A stretch of 12,170 bases of DNA from Oscillospiraceae bacterium (lineage in GTDB: Bacteria > Bacillota > Clostridia > Oscillospirales > Ruminococcaceae), in NCBI GenBank assembly GCA_902798675.1, contig CADBXQ010000044.1, positions 1-12,170 of the forward strand, written 5' to 3'. Below the pieces are notes generated by a model. It made no database searches and was not told where the DNA came from. It worked only from the letters and a program-made list of their open reading frames with translations. Positions within the stretch are counted from its first letter, which is position 1, and each line of letters starts with the position of its first letter. Below, piece by piece: positions 7,164-12,170 of this stretch. Both the position numbers and the translations under genes were made by a program.

Positions 7164-8273
7164 ATGGCAAAAGCAAAATTTGAAAGAAATAAGCCGCATA
7201 TTAACATCGGAACCATTGGTCACGTTGACCACGGAAAAACAACTTTGACTGCGGCCATAACTAAAACTTTGGGAATGAAAGGCCAAGCTGACTTTGTCGA
7301 TTACGCAAATATCGATAAAGCCCCGGAAGAGCGTGAACGCGGAATAACCATCAACACTGCTCACGTTGAGTATCAAACCGATAAACGCCACTATGCACAT
7401 GTTGACTGCCCTGGCCACGCGGATTATGTCAAAAACATGATAACAGGTGCTGCGCAGATGGACGGAGCAATACTTGTTGTTTCTGCGGCGGACGGCCCAA
7501 TGCCCCAGACACGTGAACACATTTTGCTCGCACGTCAGGTTGGCGTTCCATATATCGTTGTTTTCATGAATAAAGTTGACCAGGTTGACGACGAAGAATT
7601 TTTGGAATTGGTTGAAATGGAAATTCGCGATTTGCTTTCTGAGTATGATTTCCCAGGTGACGACGTTCCAATAATAAAAGGCTCGGCTTTGAAAGTTTTG
7701 GAGGCTCCAAATGACCTAAACGACCCAGCATATGCCCCAATTATTGAGCTTATGGATGCTGTTGATGAATATATCCCGACGCCTGAGAGAAAGTCTGACC
7801 AGCCTTTTTTGATGCCTGTTGAAGACGTTATGACAATTTCTGGACGTGGAACAGTTGCGACGGGGCGTGTTGAAAGAGGAAAGCTGAAAATTTCGGATGA
7901 AGTTGAAATCATTGGTCTGACGGAGGATCGCGCAAAAACTGTTATCACCGGAATTGAAATGTTCCGCAAAACCCTTGACTATGCGGAAGCCGGAGACAAC
8001 ATTGGCGCTTTGCTGCGTGGAGTTGCTCGCGAAGACATCAAGCGCGGTCAGGTTCTTTGCGCTCCGGGAACAATCCATCCACACACCAAATTCCGCGGCT
8101 CGGTTTATGTTTTAACGAAGGATGACGGCGGCCGCCACACTATGCCTGGGGACAATGTTGAGATGGATGTTGAGTTGATAACCCCAATTGCAATAGAAAA
8201 CGGCCTGCGTTTTGCTATTCGTGAAGGCGGCAGGACGGTTGGCTCCGGCGTCGTCACTGAAATTAATGAGTAA
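7164..8273 (+). CDS. tuf: Elongation factor Tu, with an in-frame loss of about 30 conserved residues in domain III
   Basis: GTPase that delivers aminoacyl-tRNA to the ribosomal A site. ATG 7164 follows GGAGGAG (7151-7157). Domain I is complete: G1 GHVDHGKT (19-26), switch I APEERERGITINT, G3 DCPGHADY with the catalytic histidine, G4 NKVD and G5 GSALK. Domain II is also typical (SGRGTVATGRVERG). Total length is 369 residues, against about 394-400 in the family. The shortage is in one place: DDGGRHT (ending residue 326, base 8141) runs straight into MPGDN (residue 327, base 8142). Normal EF-Tu has about 30 near-invariant residues there, including the GYRPQFYFRTTDVTG segment, which belongs to the tRNA-facing part of domain III. 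The reading frame continues to a normal C-terminus (LRFAIREGGRTVGSGVV). Last gene of the cluster, followed by a terminator. It may be a real variant, one of two tuf copies, or an assembly deletion. Confidence 0.95.
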   Translation: MAKAKFERNKPHINIGTIGHVDHGKTTLTAAITKTLGMKGQADFVDYANIDKAPEERERGITINTAHVEYQTDKRHYAHVDCPGHADYVKNMITGAAQMDGAILVVSAADGPMPQTREHILLARQVGVPYIVVFMNKVDQVDDEEFLELVEMEIRDLLSEYDFPGDDVPIIKGSALKVLEAPNDLNDPAYAPIIELMDAVDEYIPTPERKSDQPFLMPVEDVMTISGRGTVATGRVERGKLKISDEVEIIGLTEDRAKTVITGIEMFRKTLDYAEAGDNIGALLRGVAREDIKRGQVLCAPGTIHPHTKFRGSVYVLTKDDGGRHTMPGDNVEMDVELITPIAIENGLRFAIREGGRTVGSGVVTEINE

Positions 8274-8300
8274 AGCATAAATTTTACTCGCAAAAATTTT

Positions 8301-8351
8301 GCAACACAAAAAGCTGATGGTCGCGTGGCTGTCGGCTTTTGTTGCTTTTTT
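8301..8351 (+). terminator. Intrinsic terminator of the str cluster
   Basis: GCAACACAAAAAGC (8301-8314) pairs with GCTTTTGTTGC (8335-8345) with a small bulge, the hairpin is extended inward by GA/TC, and a run of six Ts follows (8346-8351). It lies 27 bases after the tuf stop. Confidence 0.88.
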
Positions 8352-8370
8352 GCTTAAATTTTAGTATAAT
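8342..8370 (+). promoter_or_regulatory. Candidate promoter of sbcD-sbcC
   Basis: TTGCTT (8342-8347), a 17-base spacer and a perfect TATAAT (8365-8370). The weak -35 box overlaps the 3' arm of the tuf terminator. The leader to the TTG start would be about 36 bases. Moderate strength is expected from the poor -35. Confidence 0.6.
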
Positions 8371-8412
8371 TAGAAATGGTTTATATGTTATTTTGAAATG
8401 GAGCGATATATA

Positions 8413-9537
8413 TTGCGCATATTACATACATCTGATTGGCATATTGGAAGATTTTTGAATAAATATAGTTTAATTGAAGATCAATCATATTTTTTAAATT
8501 GGCTTTATTTGGTTTTAAAAAGTGAAAAAATAGACCTGCTGCTTGTCGCGGGAGACATCTATAATAGCGCAATCCCATCGGCCGAAGCGGTCGCTTTGCT
8601 TGATGAATTTCTGACAAAAGTTATCCTTGAGCTAAAAATACCAACCTTAATCATATCAGGTAATCATGACTCTCCTAAAAAATTAAGCTTTTCTTCAAAA
8701 ATATTAGAACATTTTGGCCTCGTGATTTGCGGAGGAGTTGGCGGAATAACGCATTTTAAACTCAATTTTGATTCCAAATCAATTGGATTTGTCCTTGTTC
8801 CATACATAGACCCCGCGATGGTTAAAGAATATTTTGGCGTTGAAAAAATTTCGAGCTTTGACGCGGCGCTTGAATTGGTTGCTCAGAAAAAAATATATGA
8901 TAAAATTTGCTGCGATATAAACATATTGTGCGCTCACGGAACATATATGGATTTTGGCGCTTCAAACCTTGAATACTGCGATTCGGAAATTTCAATCGGC
9001 GGAAGCGACATCGTTAATTTGCAAAAGTTCAAAAAGTTCGATTATATCGCGCTTGGACATTTGCACGGTTCACAAAAAGCAGGGAAAAATGGCCGCTATT
9101 CTGGCTCGCCTTTAAAATATTCTGTCAGCGAAGCAAACCACAAAAAGCAGGTTTTAATTATTGACATAGACTCTGCAAAAAATATTAAAATTGAAAAGAT
9201 ATTTGTTGAGCCTATGAGAGATTTAAGAATAATTAAAGGAAAATTTGAGGATATTATAAAAACAAAAACTAATGACTATGTTTCAATTCAGCTGACAGAC
9301 GAACAGTTTATTATAGATCCACACTCTAGAATAAAACAAAATTGCCCGAATATTTTAGATTTGAGTTATGTAAATATCAAACTAGAAAGTGTCCAAGCTG
9401 CGCAAATCGTGACAAAAAAATCTCCAAACGAATTGTTCTCGGAATTTTATCAGCATATCGTTGGAAAAGAAATGGATATTTTTGAAAAGCAATTTTTTGA
9501 AAACATCCTCGAGGAGCTTAGAAATGAAACCGCTTAA
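8413..9537 (+). CDS. sbcD: SbcD, nuclease subunit of the SbcCD (Mre11-like) complex
   Basis: Metal-dependent exonuclease and hairpin endonuclease that, with SbcC, trims DNA ends and opens cruciforms. 374 residues from TTG 8413, giving the family N-terminus MRILHTSDWHIGR. The in-frame ATG 8398 is less likely: the only ribosome site, GGAG at 8400-8403, overlaps it and is 9 bases before the TTG. Calcineurin-like phosphoesterase motifs: D8-x-H10, AGD with Asp48, GNHD with Asn84, His85 and Asp86, His175 in CAHGTY, and GHLH with His216 and His218, followed by YSGSPLKYSVSE (229-240). All expected metal ligands are present, so it should be active. The rest forms the C-terminal capping domain. It overlaps sbcC by 14 bases, the usual coupled order. 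Confidence 0.96.
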   Translation: MRILHTSDWHIGRFLNKYSLIEDQSYFLNWLYLVLKSEKIDLLLVAGDIYNSAIPSAEAVALLDEFLTKVILELKIPTLIISGNHDSPKKLSFSSKILEHFGLVICGGVGGITHFKLNFDSKSIGFVLVPYIDPAMVKEYFGVEKISSFDAALELVAQKKIYDKICCDINILCAHGTYMDFGASNLEYCDSEISIGGSDIVNLQKFKKFDYIALGHLHGSQKAGKNGRYSGSPLKYSVSEANHKKQVLIIDIDSAKNIKIEKIFVEPMRDLRIIKGKFEDIIKTKTNDYVSIQLTDEQFIIDPHSRIKQNCPNILDLSYVNIKLESVQAAQIVTKKSPNELFSEFYQHIVGKEMDIFEKQFFENILEELRNETA

Positions 9538-12170
9538 ACTGAAAATGTCCGCCTTTGGGCCATACGCAAAAACTGAAGAGATAGATTTTAATTTGTTCAA
9601 AAATGACAGCTTGTTTTTGATTTCCGGCGACACGGGATCTGGAAAAACAACGATTTTTGACGCGATTTGCTTTGCCCTGTATGGCAGTGTCAGCGGACAA
9701 AGAAAAGAATCCAGGAGCCTGAAAAGCGACTTTTCTGATGAAAAAAGTTTGTGCTATGTTGAATTGGAATTTGAGTCCGGGGGCAAAAAATATAGAATCT
9801 ATCGGGTTCCAGATCAAATAGTCAAAAAATCTCGAGGCGAAGGATTCAAGCAGCAAAAGCATCAAGCGGAATTAAGATTGCCGGATGGAAAAATCGAAAA
9901 TAATATAAAAAAAATAACTTGTTTAATAAATGACCAAATAATTGGAATAGATAGGACTAATTTCAACAAACTTGTCATGTTGCCGCAAGGCCAATTTCAA
10001 AAATTATTGACTGAAAAAGGCGAGGAACAATCCAAAACCTTCCGAAAACTTTTTGGGACCCAAATATATGAAACAATATCAAATAAAATTTTTGAACACA
10101 AGCAAAAAATATTAAAACGATATGAAGAATTTCACAAAAACACAGTCGAAAAAATCAGAAATATTATAATAAATAACGACAAATTCGAAAAATCAATAAA
10201 TACTGAAGATTTTAAAATATGCGATGTTATTAATCTTCTGGCAAAGCAAATTTTAGATGACGAGTCAGAATTAAACGACTTAACAGCAAAATTAAAAGAC
10301 ATAGACGTAAATTTGCAAAATATTGAAGCAAAAATTCAAATGGCGGTTCAAGCGGAAAAAAAGCAAATTGAAAAGAAAAAACTTGAAGAATATATTAATA
10401 AATTGATGTTAAATAAATCAGATAAAGAAGAAATTGATAAAAAAAATCAAATTATTAAAAAAATCGAGAAAGCAGAACCAATATATTCGGTATATCAGAA
10501 TTTAAGCGATGACTTGATGAATAAAAAAAATAGCATTGAAAATTTAGATCAAAAAATTAAAAATCAAAATAAAAGTTTAGATATTGCAAAAAAAAATATT
10601 GAAAGCATAAAAAGTTTACAAAAACAAATAAAAAAGATTGATCTTGAACATATTAAACTTTTAGAAATTAAGAATATTTTTGAATTGATTAGAAAAATTG
10701 ACTGTGAAACAAAAAAAATAGAATCCAAGTTAAAAAAAGCAAATGAAGAGCTTGAGGTTTTAGAGGCGAAAAACAAACTTTTAGTTTTAAAAAATGAGGC
10801 TCAAGCGGAAAAAAAGCAAATTGAAAGTTTAAAAAAATTGCAAAATCTATTAAATGACCATTCAATTTGCGAAAGAGAACTTAAGCAATGTGAAACAAAA
10901 TATTTAGAAGGATGTCGAAAATTTTATGAACAGCAGGCATATATTTTGTCGCAAACTTTAAAAAGAGGCAAACCCTGCCCTGTGTGTGGATCACTTAATC
11001 ATCCGAAAAAGCCTATTTCTCAAGAAAAATGTTTAGTAAATCAAGATATGATTGAAAAACTGCGGGAGGCAGTTGACGATAACAAAAACAAATTAATAAA
11101 AATCAACGGTGAGATAAATATATTAATTTCATCAACAAAAGATGTTGATAGCGTTGAAAATTTGACATGTTTAAATGATTTTATAAAATCTCATGAGAAG
11201 AATTTAGAAAAAATTCGCCATGAATTAAAAACAAAAATTCCTAAATTCCTTTGGAAAATTGAGGTTGATGAGAAAATAGATTATGGTGATAATATATCAA
11301 GGGTTCAATTTGAAAAAACTGCTCTTTCTGCAAATTATGATCAATTGGTTAAACAAAAATTAAATTATGTAAAAAAAATACCTGATGAGTTTGAAAATAT
11401 AGATTCGCTTAATAAATATGATGCAAAAATTTTAAACGACAAGGATTTGCTAAACCAAAAAATCGAAGAAATTAAAAATCAAAAATTCATCCAAGAAAAT
11501 AAGCTCAATCGCTTGCTGGGAGAGCTAAAGTCTGCTAAATCAAATTTTTTAGAAATTCAAAATAAAGCAAAAAATTCCAAAAAAGATTTGGATGAAAAAC
11601 TAAAAAGCGCCGGCCTTTCGATGAAAAATTTTCTTAAATTTTTGGAGAAAATTGAAGATATTAAAAAAGAGGTGGTTAGGGATGAAAAAATTTTAAAGGA
11701 AATCGAAATCAAAACAACAGAATTGAAAATATTAGAAAAAGATTTACACACATCAAAACCAGAAATAATTGAAAATGCAAAAAAAACAAAATCACAAATG
11801 GAGCTGCAAAAACAAAAATTTCATACTCAAGAGAAAAATTTTATAAATAGACTGGTAATAAATAAAAACTGTTTGAGCGAGCTAAATAAAAATTATGATG
11901 AAATTCAAAAATTAGAGCAGCAATATAAAATCGCAAAAATCATGAGCGAGGTCGCAAAAGGTGGAAGGAAAAGAATTGGATTTGAAAAATATGTCCTGTC
12001 GGCGTGCGTTAATGAAGTTTTGACGTTCGCACATATATGGCTTTGTAAAATAACTTCTGGCAGGTATAGTTTTTCCAAAATAAATCAAATAAATTCGCAG
12101 GATTTGGAGTTAAACATATTCGACACATTTAGTGGAAAAATTCGAAACGTCACAACGCTTTCAGGAGGTG
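9524..12170 (+). CDS. sbcC: SbcC, ATPase subunit of the SbcCD (Rad50-like) complex, 3' end outside window
   Basis: SMC-like ATPase that holds DNA and controls the SbcD nuclease. 882 full codons are visible from ATG 9524 (GAGGAG at 9511-9516), open throughout, overlapping the sbcD stop in another frame. Domains in order: N-terminal ATPase half with Walker A GDTGSGKTT (residues 35-43) and Q-loop PQGQFQ (from residue 154); a long coiled-coil arm, very rich in Lys, Asn, Ile and Glu, to about 480; the zinc hook CPVCG with Cys485 and Cys488, through which two SbcC molecules join; the returning coiled coil to about 800; then the C-terminal ATPase half, with GFEKYVLSA and SGRYSF. The window ends in TTLSGG, the ABC signature, so Walker B and the D-loop are outside. 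From these positions the full protein should be about 980-1000 residues. The arms are much more A/T-rich than the translation genes. Confidence 0.97.
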   Translation, partial: MKPLKLKMSAFGPYAKTEEIDFNLFKNDSLFLISGDTGSGKTTIFDAICFALYGSVSGQRKESRSLKSDFSDEKSLCYVELEFESGGKKYRIYRVPDQIVKKSRGEGFKQQKHQAELRLPDGKIENNIKKITCLINDQIIGIDRTNFNKLVMLPQGQFQKLLTEKGEEQSKTFRKLFGTQIYETISNKIFEHKQKILKRYEEFHKNTVEKIRNIIINNDKFEKSINTEDFKICDVINLLAKQILDDESELNDLTAKLKDIDVNLQNIEAKIQMAVQAEKKQIEKKKLEEYINKLMLNKSDKEEIDKKNQIIKKIEKAEPIYSVYQNLSDDLMNKKNSIENLDQKIKNQNKSLDIAKKNIESIKSLQKQIKKIDLEHIKLLEIKNIFELIRKIDCETKKIESKLKKANEELEVLEAKNKLLVLKNEAQAEKKQIESLKKLQNLLNDHSICERELKQCETKYLEGCRKFYEQQAYILSQTLKRGKPCPVCGSLNHPKKPISQEKCLVNQDMIEKLREAVDDNKNKLIKINGEINILISSTKDVDSVENLTCLNDFIKSHEKNLEKIRHELKTKIPKFLWKIEVDEKIDYGDNISRVQFEKTALSANYDQLVKQKLNYVKKIPDEFENIDSLNKYDAKILNDKDLLNQKIEEIKNQKFIQENKLNRLLGELKSAKSNFLEIQNKAKNSKKDLDEKLKSAGLSMKNFLKFLEKIEDIKKEVVRDEKILKEIEIKTTELKILEKDLHTSKPEIIENAKKTKSQMELQKQKFHTQEKNFINRLVINKNCLSELNKNYDEIQKLEQQYKIAKIMSEVAKGGRKRIGFEKYVLSACVNEVLTFAHIWLCKITSGRYSFSKINQINSQDLELNIFDTFSGKIRNVTTLSGG
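10348..10373 (+). repeat. Copy 1 of a 26-base exact direct repeat inside sbcC
   Basis: Begins TCAAGCGG, continues with seven As and GCAAATTG, and ends AAA; identical to 10801-10826. In both copies it is read in the same frame and encodes QAEKKQIE (residues 276-283 here). It sits in the outgoing coiled-coil arm. Confidence 0.8.
10801..10826 (+). repeat. Copy 2 of the 26-base direct repeat inside sbcC
   Basis: Identical to 10348-10373, 453 bases (151 codons) downstream and in the same frame, encoding QAEKKQIE at residues 427-434. Sequences on either side differ beyond a few bases, so only this short piece is shared. Confidence 0.8.

Noticed and set aside
8121..8160. Frameshift or pseudogene as the explanation of the short tuf
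   Set aside because: The frame is unbroken and both sides of the junction are conserved EF-Tu sequence, so this is an in-frame deletion and not a frameshift.

Overview
The window is a low-GC bacterial chromosome segment, most probably from Bacillota and likely class Clostridia. Reasons for this placement: the S12 protein carries the roughly 13-residue N-terminal insert typical of Gram-positive S12, Shine-Dalgarno sites are strong (GGAGG-rich), the promoters are sigma-A-like, and the gene content is typical. This is inferred from sequence only. Most of the window is core translation machinery, with one accessory gene set among it.

Layout. (1) 1-1564, plus strand: the C-terminal part of alaS, cut by the window start, then a complete HIT-family nucleotide hydrolase 26 bases downstream. 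(2) 1649-2645, plus strand: a near-consensus promoter, rplM (L13), rpsI (S9) and a terminator. (3) 2669-3316, minus strand: a gene for a 169-172 residue protein with the features of an NHLP-type RiPP precursor. It has two double-glycine leader-like motifs and a proline-rich tail, its own extended -10 promoter, and a perfect 10-bp inverted repeat just upstream. (4) 3317-3649: no recognisable gene, but a short GC-richer island. (5) 3650-8351, plus strand: a str-type cluster, strong promoter, rpsL (S12), rpsG (S7), fusA (EF-G), tuf (EF-Tu) and a terminator. (6) 8342-12170, plus strand: sbcD overlapping sbcC, the two subunits of an Mre11-Rad50-like DNA end-processing nuclease. sbcC runs off the window inside its ABC signature motif.

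How the genes work together. AlaRS charges tRNA-Ala, EF-Tu delivers aminoacyl-tRNA, EF-G translocates, and S12, S7, S9 and L13 are ribosome parts, so regions 1, 2 and 5 are one functional theme carried by separate transcription units. SbcCD is a separate DNA-repair module. The minus-strand RiPP-like gene has no modification enzyme, protease or transporter beside it here.

Two things stand out. The minus-strand gene looks like an orphan RiPP precursor with duplicated GG cleavage motifs. The tuf gene is intact in frame but lacks about 30 of the most conserved residues of EF-Tu domain III, which is either a remarkable EF-Tu variant or an assembly error.
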